Source: Saprospiraceae bacterium UBA7328
GTDB lineage: Bacteria; Bacteroidota; Bacteroidia; Chitinophagales; Saprospiraceae
Assembly (NCBI GenBank): GCA_002471345.1
Contig: DKPS01000140.1
Coordinates: forward strand, 1 to 5,705
Direction: 5' to 3'
DNA: 5,705 bases
Each line of letters begins with the position of its first letter. Within the stretch, counting starts at the first letter, position 1. The notes beneath the pieces are model-generated. The model was not told the origin of the DNA, did not search any database, and saw only the letters and a list, made by a program, of their open reading frames with translations. The position numbers and the translations under genes were made by a program. Below, one piece after another: positions 1-5,705 of the stretch.

Positions 1-191
1 TTGATTTTAGCATTATCAATTCCATATTTTGCTTGTTCCACGCTCAAACTATTGTCAATGGCATATTCCAAACATCTCTTTAAGCTCCATTCGTTGTCTT
101 GACTAAATGCTCCGGTGGTCATTCCCAAAAGCACAGCCACTATTTCAAATAGAAATAACTGAAAAAGTCGTTTTTTCAATGATTTGCTCAT
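1..191 (-). CDS. TolC-family outer-membrane efflux protein, N-terminal fragment (cut by window edge)
   Basis: Reading the minus strand from the ATG at 191 gives 63 open codons that continue off the left edge. Residues 1-30 look like a signal peptide: a basic start (MSKSLKKR), a hydrophobic core around residues 9-25, and a likely cleavage before Q31 (GAFS|QDN). The mature protein begins NEWSLKRCLEYAIDNSLSVE (33-52). This matches the opening of Bacteroidota TolC/OEP proteins, where W-[ST]-L-x(2)-C-[IL]-x-Y-A-x(2)-N-x-L starts the first periplasmic helix. Family members form trimeric outer-membrane channels for RND or ABC exporters. The partner transporter and adaptor genes would be expected beyond the left edge; this is inference. 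The 112-bp gap from the preceding plug gene suggests its own promoter. The family call rests on about 30 mature residues, so it is good but not certain, and substrate cannot be inferred. Confidence 0.72.
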   Translation of the reverse strand, partial: MSKSLKKRLFQLFLFEIVAVLLGMTTGAFSQDNEWSLKRCLEYAIDNSLSVEQAKYGIDNAKI

Positions 192-209
192 GATGATCTT
201 TTTGTGAAA

Positions 210-254
210 GCTAAAAGTATGTCTATATCTTTTTTTAGCTAAAGTATTTCTATC
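210..254. repeat. Imperfect direct repeat with an embedded 8-bp inverted repeat upstream of the TolC-family gene
   Basis: Two related copies lie 28 bp apart on the plus strand: 210-229 (GCTAAAAGTATGTCTATATC) and 238-254 (GCTAAAGTATTTCTATC). They differ by one substitution and small gaps. A perfect 8-bp inverted repeat, AGCTAAAA at 209-216 and TTTTAGCT at 233-240, joins the two. On the minus strand, TAGCTTTC (213 to 206) matches seven of eight bases of the Bacteroidota -7 element TAnnTTTG, but it would leave only about a 10-nt leader. The position fits an operator for the efflux gene, but a chance A/T-rich repeat is possible. Confidence 0.35.
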
Positions 255-303
255 AAAAAAGCGCTGTTATAGATTAAATGCTGATTCCGAGGTATTCTTG
301 TCA

Positions 304-1596
304 TTAACGGGTCAAAGAATTGAAACTTCTTAGCCCAATTACTCTATCGTACCTGTCACCTATTCCTCGATGATAAATAATGATGTAATAGTCATTTTCA
401 GTTTCATACCAATTCCCTTCAAAGGCGTTTGTAACTTCTCCAGACCTTCTGTCAACTAGTAGATAGATATAATCATAATAACCTTGCTTTAAGAGTACAC
501 CTCTACGATAAACCTCTCTCTCTGAATCATATTCCAAAAGAAAGTCGTCTTTGAGTTTCCAATCTGTGAGTTTTCCAAAAATATATACGTCGGCGTCTGG
601 ATGTTCGTATTTAGGTTGAAGGTTAAAGAATACGTTCATGTATTCACTTTGTGTAAAGCTGTCATAAGCATCTAATGACTGAATGATGAATTCTCCATTT
701 ATATCTCTCCTTGAATTGCCGAAGAGCGATTCAGCAAATTGAATCTGACTTGCTCTTGTTTTATCTAGTTGTAACAAAACATCAATTCTGTCTTCATACA
801 AATCCATACTGTGAATAGAAGTGTTGATTCCTCGAGAGCTTCTAATGTCGAAGCTTCTGAACTCTTTGAAAGATTCGAATGCAAGTTTTTGTGTCCTGTC
901 AAAATGTATTATTCCTGGTGTATTAAATTTAGGGGTGACATCTGAAATTGTATTATCCCACCGACCATTTTGGATTATTGTTGCCTTTACATTTTGTAAC
1001 GGTCTTCTGATATCATAGTTTCTATGTTCTATTTTGAAACTTACATCTTGATGTGACTTTAGCAACAAGACATCAACAGGTTTCCCAAATTGTGGAATAA
1101 CTTTGACCAAGTTTTCAGAAACAATAAACCTTCTAGTTAAAATTGGATCTTTTGTATCGTCATTATATACAACAAGAAGATAGTTTCCTGATATTCTTAG
1201 TCTAGTGTCCTCGTTTGGAATGGCAAGTTCATAGTTGGAGTAGTTTACTCTAGTCCCTTGAGAATAATATCCATTCTGAAGTTCTTCATCGTTGAATCCA
1301 TCTAGGTAGTCTAATTCGCTTATTGTACTTGGGTTCCATTTCTGGTCACAATGGATTACTTTGTATGCAAAATATCTATCACCTCCCATCATATCATCAA
1401 AAGTTAAAATCAACTGACTTTGCGAATTCAAACTTATTATTGGCATTGATGTTGGCAAGTCCGCTATGTGAAACTTAACACTCTTAATATTCGCATCATA
1501 TATATCATCTTCATACAAAAACCCTTCTTGTCCTATTAAAATATTAGGAAGAAATAATATGACTGCTAAGAAACTGAATATTGATAATGACCTCAT
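304..1596 (-). CDS. Type IX secretion system plug protein (DUF5103 family)
   Basis: This is a complete secreted protein of 430 residues. I prefer the ATG at 1596 to an in-frame TTG at 1611, because it places the signal peptide at the very start: MRSLSIFSF, a hydrophobic core to about residue 20, and likely cleavage before Q23 in LIGQEG. Family hallmarks are the N-terminal segment with IHCDQKW (81-87), the beta strand ISGNYLLVVY (135-144), a later domain with ADVYIFGKLTDWKL (about 335-348), and the C-terminal signature FEGNWYETENDYY (392-404) followed by DRYDRVIG. The family was first called DUF5103. The Flavobacterium johnsoniae member was found bound to the giant outer-membrane translocon SprA, where it closes the periplasmic end of the empty pore. 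This protein probably does the same, which is inference by homology. No other T9SS gene lies here, as is usual because these genes are scattered. No convincing terminator follows the stop codon. Confidence 0.87.
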   Translation of the reverse strand: MRSLSIFSFLAVILFLPNILIGQEGFLYEDDIYDANIKSVKFHIADLPTSMPIISLNSQSQLILTFDDMMGGDRYFAYKVIHCDQKWNPSTISELDYLDGFNDEELQNGYYSQGTRVNYSNYELAIPNEDTRLRISGNYLLVVYNDDTKDPILTRRFIVSENLVKVIPQFGKPVDVLLLKSHQDVSFKIEHRNYDIRRPLQNVKATIIQNGRWDNTISDVTPKFNTPGIIHFDRTQKLAFESFKEFRSFDIRSSRGINTSIHSMDLYEDRIDVLLQLDKTRASQIQFAESLFGNSRRDINGEFIIQSLDAYDSFTQSEYMNVFFNLQPKYEHPDADVYIFGKLTDWKLKDDFLLEYDSEREVYRRGVLLKQGYYDYIYLLVDRRSGEVTNAFEGNWYETENDYYIIIYHRGIGDRYDRVIGLRSFNSLTR

Positions 1597-1696
1597 AGAC
1601 ACTTTAATCAACTGAAAAAGTGTGATAAATGGTGTTATGGATATGTAAAAAGATTAGGTTTTTCTGGCTAATTCTTTTTCTTATTAGGTTTAAATC

Positions 1697-1725
1697 AAAA
1701 AAAGGCCAAGACTATCTTGACCTTT
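1697..1725 (-). terminator. Rho-independent terminator after tRNA-Val
   Basis: On the minus strand, AAAGGTCAAGA (1725-1715) pairs with TCTTGGCCTTT (1711-1701) over 11 bp with one G-T wobble, around a three-base loop. The stem runs straight into further T residues (1700-1697). It starts five bases after the tRNA discriminator base, so it should end the tRNA-Val transcript and insulate the plug gene downstream. The opposite strand has only a broken T tract, so it works mainly for the minus strand. Confidence 0.85.
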
Positions 1726-1730
1726 CTTTG

Positions 1731-1805
1731 TGGGCGATGAGAGACTCGAACTCCCGACCCCCTGGGTGTAAACCAGGTGCTCTGAACCAACTGAGCTAAT
1801 CGCCC
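1731..1805 (-). tRNA. tRNA-Val, anticodon TAC
   Basis: The minus strand folds into a complete 75-nt cloverleaf. The acceptor stem is GGGCGAT with ATCGCCC. The D arm is GCTC-AGTTGGTTCA-GAGC. The anticodon stem CCTGG/CCAGG encloses loop TTTACAC, giving anticodon TAC, which reads valine codons GTA and other GTN by wobble. The T arm is GGGAG-TTCGAGT-CTCTC with one G-T pair. The discriminator is A at 1731, and the next bases are CAA, so the CCA tail is not encoded and must be added after transcription. The gene stands alone between its own promoter and terminator, divergent from polA. No integrase or duplicated tRNA end suggests use as an attachment site. Confidence 0.97.
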
Positions 1806-1821
1806 TGCTCATTTGTGCGCG

Positions 1822-1853
1822 CAAATATATGTCAGCAATTTGTTTCATGCAAC
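1822..1853 (-). promoter_or_regulatory. Bacteroidota-type promoter of tRNA-Val
   Basis: The minus strand carries TATATTTG at 1829-1822, an exact match to the -7 consensus TAnnTTTG. GTTG at 1853-1850 resembles the -33 element (TTTG), and the spacing between them is 20 bp. Transcription would start around 1815-1818, leaving a leader of roughly 10-13 nt before the tRNA. The same ten bases, TATATTTGCG, occur upstream of tRNA-Cys. Confidence 0.7.
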
Positions 1854-1964
1854 ATTTATTTAATGAAAGAAGGATGGAGCCTCTTCGAAAAACACTTCGC
1901 CCTTATTTCAACTTTTTTCAAGTCTGGTTTTGATCTCATTTAAAAAAGTAAGTATCTATGTCCA

Positions 1965-4769
1965 ATGGAAATGAAAAAACTATTTCTTCTTGATGGACAT
2001 GCCTTGGTATATAGGGCACATTATGCATTCATATCAAGGCCCTTGATTAATTCTAAAGGCATAAACACTTCGGCAATTACAGGTTTTGTGAGATCCCTGA
2101 TGGATATACTAAAGAACCAAAAGCCTACACATATTGCTGTAGCCTTTGATCCTAAAGGGGGAACCTTTAGAAATGAAATCTACCCTGAATACAAAGCCAA
2201 CAGAGATGCTCAACCAGAAGACATCACAATAGCTATGCCCTATATAAAGAAAATAGTTGAAGGTTTCAATATTCCAATTATAGAAGTAGCGAATTATGAA
2301 GCAGATGATACAATAGGAACAATCGCAAAAAAAGCAGAGAAGGAAGGGTTTACTGTTTACATGGTTACCCCCGATAAAGATTATGCTCAATTGGTTTCTG
2401 AAAATATATTCATGTACAAACCGGCCCGTATGGGTAATGGGATTGACATTCTAGGAATACCCGAAGTATTAGACAAATGGGATATTGAAAGAGTAGATCA
2501 AGTAATAGATGTTCTAGGCCTTCAAGGTGATAGCGTGGACAATATTCCTGGAATTCCTGGTGTAGGAGCAAAGACAGCTGTTAAGCTATTAAAGCTTTAT
2601 GGTGATATGGAGGGTATTCTTGCAAATACAGATCAGCTTAAAGGCAAACAGAAAGAAAAAGTTGAAATGTTCGCCGATCAAGGAAGGTTGTCAAAAGTGC
2701 TGGCTACTATTAATTTGGATGTGCCTATAAACTTTGATGCAAAAGCCGTAAAAATAGAACCAATAAATAAAGAGGTTTTAACTGAAATTTTTAAAGAATT
2801 AGAATTTAGAACTCTCGCCCAGCAAGTGCTAAACGATGGCAACGCGCCTATCAAAAAGGTGCAACAAGGAACATTGTTTGGAAAAGCGACACCTCCTAGG
2901 TCTTTATCTGAACCTCAATTGCCTAAATCAGAACCAGAATATGCAATTGCCAAAGAATCTTTAGAGTCTCAAAAGCATAATTATGAACTCCTTGATTCAC
3001 CTGACAAAATCCAAAATTTGGCAAATGATTTAGCAAAATGTAGTGCATTTTGTTTTGATACTGAAACTTCAGGGCTAAATGTTCACCATGATGATTTGGT
3101 GGGAGTTGCGTTTTCATTTAAAAAGGGGGAAGGTTTCTATATCCCAGTTCCCACAGATAAGGTAGAAGCAAAAAAAATTCTAGCACCTTTTATTCCAATT
3201 TTCAAAAGTGATAAGATTATTAAGATAGGTCAAAATTTGAAGTTTGACATGAATATTCTTTTCTGGTATGGCATAGATGTAGAGGGTCCTTTCTTTGACA
3301 CTATGATTGCTCATTATCTTCTTGAACCAGAGCTCAGACATAAATTGGATTATCTAGCAGAAAGTTATCTGAACTATAAAATGGTTCCAATCGAAGAACT
3401 CATAGGGAAAAGGGGTAAAGGACAAAAATCTATGGCAGATTTAGAGCCTGCTGATGTAACCGACTATGCCGCAGAAGATGCAGACATAACTTACCAGTTA
3501 AAAGGGATATTTGAACCAAAACTAAAAGAAGAGAATTTGACAGGTCTCTTTGATTCTATTGAGATGCCTCTAATCAATGTGCTAGCCGAAATAGAATGTG
3601 CTGGTGTTAAAATTGACAAAGATTTTTTACAGGACTATTCCATTAAGTTGGGAAAAGAAATAAAAAAAGTTGAACTGGGAATTTATGAGAAAGCTGGAGG
3701 TCCTTTCAACATTGCTTCTCCAAAGCAAGTAGGAGAAGTCTTATTTGAAAGATTAAAAATACCCTATCGGTGGACCAGAACAAGCAGTGGGCAGTATTCT
3801 ACAAATGAAGAAAAACTCAATGAACTGGCTGTAAACTATGATGTCGTCAATGATATTTTAAAATTTAGAAAATATTCTAAGCTCAAATCTACTTATGTTG
3901 ATTCTCTTCCAAACCTGATCAACCCTAAAACCGGCCTAATTCATTCTTCCTTCAATCAGGCAAGAGCTGCAACGGGTAGATTAAGTTCTGAAAACCCAAA
4001 CCTTCAAAACATTCCGATAAAAGATGAAGCCGGCAGGGAAATCAGAAAGGCTTTTGTTCCAAGAGATGGTGATCATATCCTTTTGGCTGCTGATTATTCT
4101 CAAATTGAGTTAAGGCTCATTGCAGAAATAGCAAATGAAGAAGAAATGTTAAAAGCTTTTATTGCTGGACATGATATCCACAAAGCTACTGCTGCTGGTG
4201 TATACAATGTTCCTATTGAAGAGGTAACAAGTGATCAAAGACGAAATGCTAAAACGGTCAATTTTAGTATCATTTATGGTGCAGGGTCAACAAACTTGTC
4301 CAGGCAATTAGGGATAAAAAGAGGAGAAGCAAAAGAACTAATAGAACAATATTTTAAAACATATTCTGGGTTAAAAAAATATATGGACACAACCGTGGAT
4401 AAGGCCCGGGAAAAGGGGTATGTCACAACGTTGATGGGAAGAAAGCGATATCTCAGAGATATCAATTCAAGAAACCGGTTAGCCAGTAGTAATGCGGAAC
4501 GGATGGCAATCAATACTCCGATACAAGGAAGTGCTGCAGATATGATCAAAATTGCCATGATTAATGTACATCGAGAGATGAAAGAAAAAGAACTTAAAAC
4601 CAAAATGATCATGCAAGTTCATGATGAATTGGTTTTTGATGTCTTCAAACCAGAACTAGAGGAGATGAAGGAGCTTGTAGAAAAACACATGAGAGGAGCA
4701 CTACCAAACCTTAAAGTTCCAATATTAGTTGGAATGGATGTCGGCGAAAACTGGCTAGAAGCCCATTAA
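1965..4769 (+). CDS. polA: DNA polymerase I
   Basis: This 934-residue protein is close to the 928 of E. coli Pol I, which fills gaps and removes RNA primers during replication and repair. The 5' nuclease domain (about 1-290) has LLDGHAL (D10), FDPKGGTFRNEIYPEYKANR (61-80), EADD (112-115), TPDKDY (135-140) and GDSVDNIPG (188-196). A flexible linker follows (about 291-340). The proofreading exonuclease keeps its catalytic residues: D365 and E367 in DTETSG, D428 in NLKFD, and Y501 and D505 in YAAED. The polymerase domain has motif A DYSQIELR (710-717), motif B R759, K763, F767 and Y771, and motif C HDE (886-888). These align with E. coli D705, R754, K758, F762, Y766 and H881-D882-E883 at a constant offset of five. 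The start may instead be the ATG at 1971 (MKKLFLLDGHAL), which is closer to relatives. I see no Shine-Dalgarno sequence and no clear promoter in the 159-bp gap upstream. The stop codon overlaps that of the convergent gene. Confidence 0.98.
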   Translation: MEMKKLFLLDGHALVYRAHYAFISRPLINSKGINTSAITGFVRSLMDILKNQKPTHIAVAFDPKGGTFRNEIYPEYKANRDAQPEDITIAMPYIKKIVEGFNIPIIEVANYEADDTIGTIAKKAEKEGFTVYMVTPDKDYAQLVSENIFMYKPARMGNGIDILGIPEVLDKWDIERVDQVIDVLGLQGDSVDNIPGIPGVGAKTAVKLLKLYGDMEGILANTDQLKGKQKEKVEMFADQGRLSKVLATINLDVPINFDAKAVKIEPINKEVLTEIFKELEFRTLAQQVLNDGNAPIKKVQQGTLFGKATPPRSLSEPQLPKSEPEYAIAKESLESQKHNYELLDSPDKIQNLANDLAKCSAFCFDTETSGLNVHHDDLVGVAFSFKKGEGFYIPVPTDKVEAKKILAPFIPIFKSDKIIKIGQNLKFDMNILFWYGIDVEGPFFDTMIAHYLLEPELRHKLDYLAESYLNYKMVPIEELIGKRGKGQKSMADLEPADVTDYAAEDADITYQLKGIFEPKLKEENLTGLFDSIEMPLINVLAEIECAGVKIDKDFLQDYSIKLGKEIKKVELGIYEKAGGPFNIASPKQVGEVLFERLKIPYRWTRTSSGQYSTNEEKLNELAVNYDVVNDILKFRKYSKLKSTYVDSLPNLINPKTGLIHSSFNQARAATGRLSSENPNLQNIPIKDEAGREIRKAFVPRDGDHILLAADYSQIELRLIAEIANEEEMLKAFIAGHDIHKATAAGVYNVPIEEVTSDQRRNAKTVNFSIIYGAGSTNLSRQLGIKRGEAKELIEQYFKTYSGLKKYMDTTVDKAREKGYVTTLMGRKRYLRDINSRNRLASSNAERMAINTPIQGSAADMIKIAMINVHREMKEKELKTKMIMQVHDELVFDVFKPELEEMKELVEKHMRGALPNLKVPILVGMDVGENWLEAH

Positions 4770-5548
4770 TATATATAAGGAAGGAGTCTTTTTGTGTTTT
4801 GCTTGTAATCTTGAAATTCTTTCTGGTCTCCATATCTCTTCTTGTTTGACCTTTCCAAAAATGGAATTCCACTCAAACCAATAAGTAGAAATGCAATCCA
4901 AATTGGGCTTATTATACTCAACCATTCAAGTCCTTTTAACAAAGGGACAACTGTTAAAAATATTCCTAACCAAACCAATATTTCTCCGGTATAGTTAGGA
5001 AACCTCACTATGCTAAATAGGCCTTTATTCATGAACTTGCCATCATTTGCAGGATTAAGTCTAAATTTAAATTTTTGCCGATCAGCCATCGCCTCAATGA
5101 AAAACCCAACCATCCATAAAGCCATGCCGAACATTACTATTTTATTGTTTTGAATCAATTCAATTTCCTCTGTACTTTTTGTAAGACCGATAATAAAAGG
5201 TATAGAAAGTATCCAAACGCTACAACCTTGCAAAACCCAAAACCTCAAGTAACGTTTAATATCATTACGCCATTCATCAAATCGGTCATCTTTACCTTTT
5301 ATCATTACTCTAAAGAGTAAATACGAACCCAACCGTATAGCCCAAATCACAACCATAAACATCAAAGACAATTTATAGGCATCGTTGGCTCCATCAGCAG
5401 AATACCAGAAAAACCCTGCTAATAAAGCAAATGTGATGGCGTAAGTTATATCGGTTAACTTATCGGTTTGATTTCTAAATGCAAATATGAAAACAAAAAG
5501 ATTTAGGCCAATTGCTATTCCTAGTCCTGTAAGTAATGGTGAAATCAT
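4766..5548 (-). CDS. DUF1295-family integral membrane protein (steroid 5-alpha-reductase-like)
   Basis: This 260-residue polytopic protein has about six or seven membrane segments, near 2-24, 36-50, 60-81, 104-122, 136-153, 188-203 and 209-230. Family marks are DKLTDITYAITF (29-40), IEAMADRQKFKF (151-162), the core FSIVRFPNYTGEILVWLG (178-195), and SGIPFLERSNKKRYG (226-240) with the tail TKRLLPYIY. The R-x-PNY-x-GE core (182-189) is shared with the steroid 5-alpha-reductase and isoprenylcysteine methyltransferase-like membrane enzymes. In those families the conserved C-terminal half binds the cofactor (NADPH or S-adenosylmethionine). The bacterial DUF1295 branch mostly has no assigned substrate, so I name only the family; an inner-membrane lipid-modifying reductase is plausible inference. 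The ATG at 5548 directly precedes the first membrane segment. No clear promoter was found upstream. The gene converges on polA and shares four bases with it. Confidence 0.85.
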   Translation of the reverse strand: MISPLLTGLGIAIGLNLFVFIFAFRNQTDKLTDITYAITFALLAGFFWYSADGANDAYKLSLMFMVVIWAIRLGSYLLFRVMIKGKDDRFDEWRNDIKRYLRFWVLQGCSVWILSIPFIIGLTKSTEEIELIQNNKIVMFGMALWMVGFFIEAMADRQKFKFRLNPANDGKFMNKGLFSIVRFPNYTGEILVWLGIFLTVVPLLKGLEWLSIISPIWIAFLLIGLSGIPFLERSNKKRYGDQKEFQDYKQNTKRLLPYIY

Positions 5549-5615
5549 GGTTTATAAACTATTTAGTGTCAATATTGGTTGAAAATATGTCTTTACTTTG
5601 GAATAAAATTTGATT

Positions 5616-5623
5616 TATATTTG
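5616..5623 (+). promoter_or_regulatory. Promoter -7 element of tRNA-Cys
   Basis: TATATTTG is an exact match to the Bacteroidota -7 consensus TAnnTTTG, about 40 bp before the tRNA. The nearest upstream TTTG (5597-5600) is 15 bp away, shorter than usual for a -33 element, so the -33 half is uncertain. Transcription would start near 5627-5630. Confidence 0.6.
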
Positions 5624-5630
5624 CGAACCG

Positions 5631-5652
5631 TTTCTAAAAACAGTTTTAGAAA
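5631..5652 (+). repeat. Perfect 9-bp inverted repeat in the tRNA-Cys leader
   Basis: TTTCTAAAA (5631-5639) and TTTTAGAAA (5644-5652) are perfect reverse complements around a four-base ACAG loop. The repeat begins at the predicted transcription start and ends 10 bases before the mature tRNA. It is A/T-rich and has no following T tract, so it is not a typical terminator. It could be a leader hairpin or a protein-binding palindrome. Confidence 0.6.
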
Positions 5653-5662
5653 TATAAAATAG

Positions 5663-5705
5663 GGTCGGGTGGCCGAGTGGTTAGGCAGAGGTCTGCAAAA
5701 CCTTG
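5663..5705 (+). tRNA. tRNA-Cys, anticodon GCA (5' part, cut by window edge)
   Basis: The first 43 nt of a tRNA are visible. They comprise the 5' acceptor strand GGTCGGG (5663-5669), a D arm GCC-GAGTGGTTA-GGC (5672-5686), and the anticodon stem GAGGT/ACCTT enclosing loop CTGCAAA. The anticodon is GCA (5695-5697), which reads cysteine codons TGC and TGT. The T arm and 3' acceptor strand lie beyond the right edge, so the end shown is the window limit. An exact -7 promoter element lies about 40 bp upstream. Confidence 0.93.

Noticed and set aside
255..266. AGCGCT followed by a run of T on the minus strand, as a possible terminator for the plug gene
   Set aside because: The six bases are a palindrome with no room for a loop, and no longer stem can be drawn around them.
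821..1018. A 65-codon open frame on the plus strand inside the plug gene
   Set aside because: It lies entirely antisense to a well-supported gene, has no recognisable domain, and no promoter or start signal supports it.
1597..1611. An upstream TTG start for the plug protein, adding five residues
   Set aside because: The ATG at 1596 is a better codon and gives a more normal signal peptide beginning MRSLSIF.
1731..1805. tRNA-Val as an integration site for a mobile element
   Set aside because: There is no duplicated tRNA 3' end, no integrase and no change in gene style nearby; the flanks are housekeeping or core envelope genes.
1839..1864. TTTG followed by TATTTAAT as a promoter for polA
   Set aside because: The second element lacks the essential TTTG end and the spacing is only about 14 bp, so I could not support it.
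1958..1960. An ATG shortly before the polA start
   Set aside because: It is out of frame with polA and opens no recognisable protein.
2109..2390. A 93-codon open frame on the minus strand inside polA
   Set aside because: It is antisense to the conserved 5' nuclease domain. Its cysteine- and phenylalanine-rich product looks like a shadow translation.
4274..4612. A 112-codon open frame on the minus strand inside polA, with hydrophobic stretches resembling membrane segments
   Set aside because: It is antisense to polymerase motifs B and C. The hydrophobic appearance is explained by reading the reverse complement of that coding region.

Overview
The window looks like an ordinary chromosomal core segment of an AT-rich Bacteroidota bacterium, most likely of the Cytophagales or Flavobacteriales type. 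Three things point there. A type IX secretion (T9SS) plug protein is present, and that system is confined to this phylum. Both tRNA genes have a Bacteroidota-type promoter core (TAnnTTTG). No clear Shine-Dalgarno sequences precede the starts I examined.

Layout from left to right: (1) positions 1-191, minus strand, the N-terminal part of a TolC-family outer-membrane efflux protein that runs off the left edge; (2) 304-1596, minus strand, a complete secreted protein of the DUF5103/T9SS plug family; (3) 1697-1725, an intrinsic terminator, and 1731-1805, tRNA-Val(TAC), both minus strand, with the tRNA promoter at about 1822-1853; (4) 1965-4769, plus strand, a full-length DNA polymerase I (polA) with 5' nuclease, proofreading and polymerase domains all apparently intact; (5) 4766-5548, minus strand, a polytopic membrane protein of the DUF1295/steroid 5-alpha-reductase-like family, convergent with polA and overlapping it by four bases; (6) 5616-5705, plus strand, a promoter core, a short perfect hairpin and the first half of tRNA-Cys(GCA), cut by the right edge.

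The genes do not form one pathway. polA and tRNA-Val are housekeeping genes transcribed divergently from a 159-bp gap. The plug and TolC-family genes follow tRNA-Val on the minus strand, but a strong terminator separates them from it. Both encode exported envelope proteins, although a functional link between them is not shown. I found no CRISPR array, transposon, integrase, toxin-antitoxin pair or defence cassette, and no convincing undescribed system. The points most worth following up are a clamp-binding-like motif in the PolA linker, the overlapping convergent stop codons, the hairpin in the tRNA-Cys leader, and a repeat cluster upstream of the TolC-family gene.
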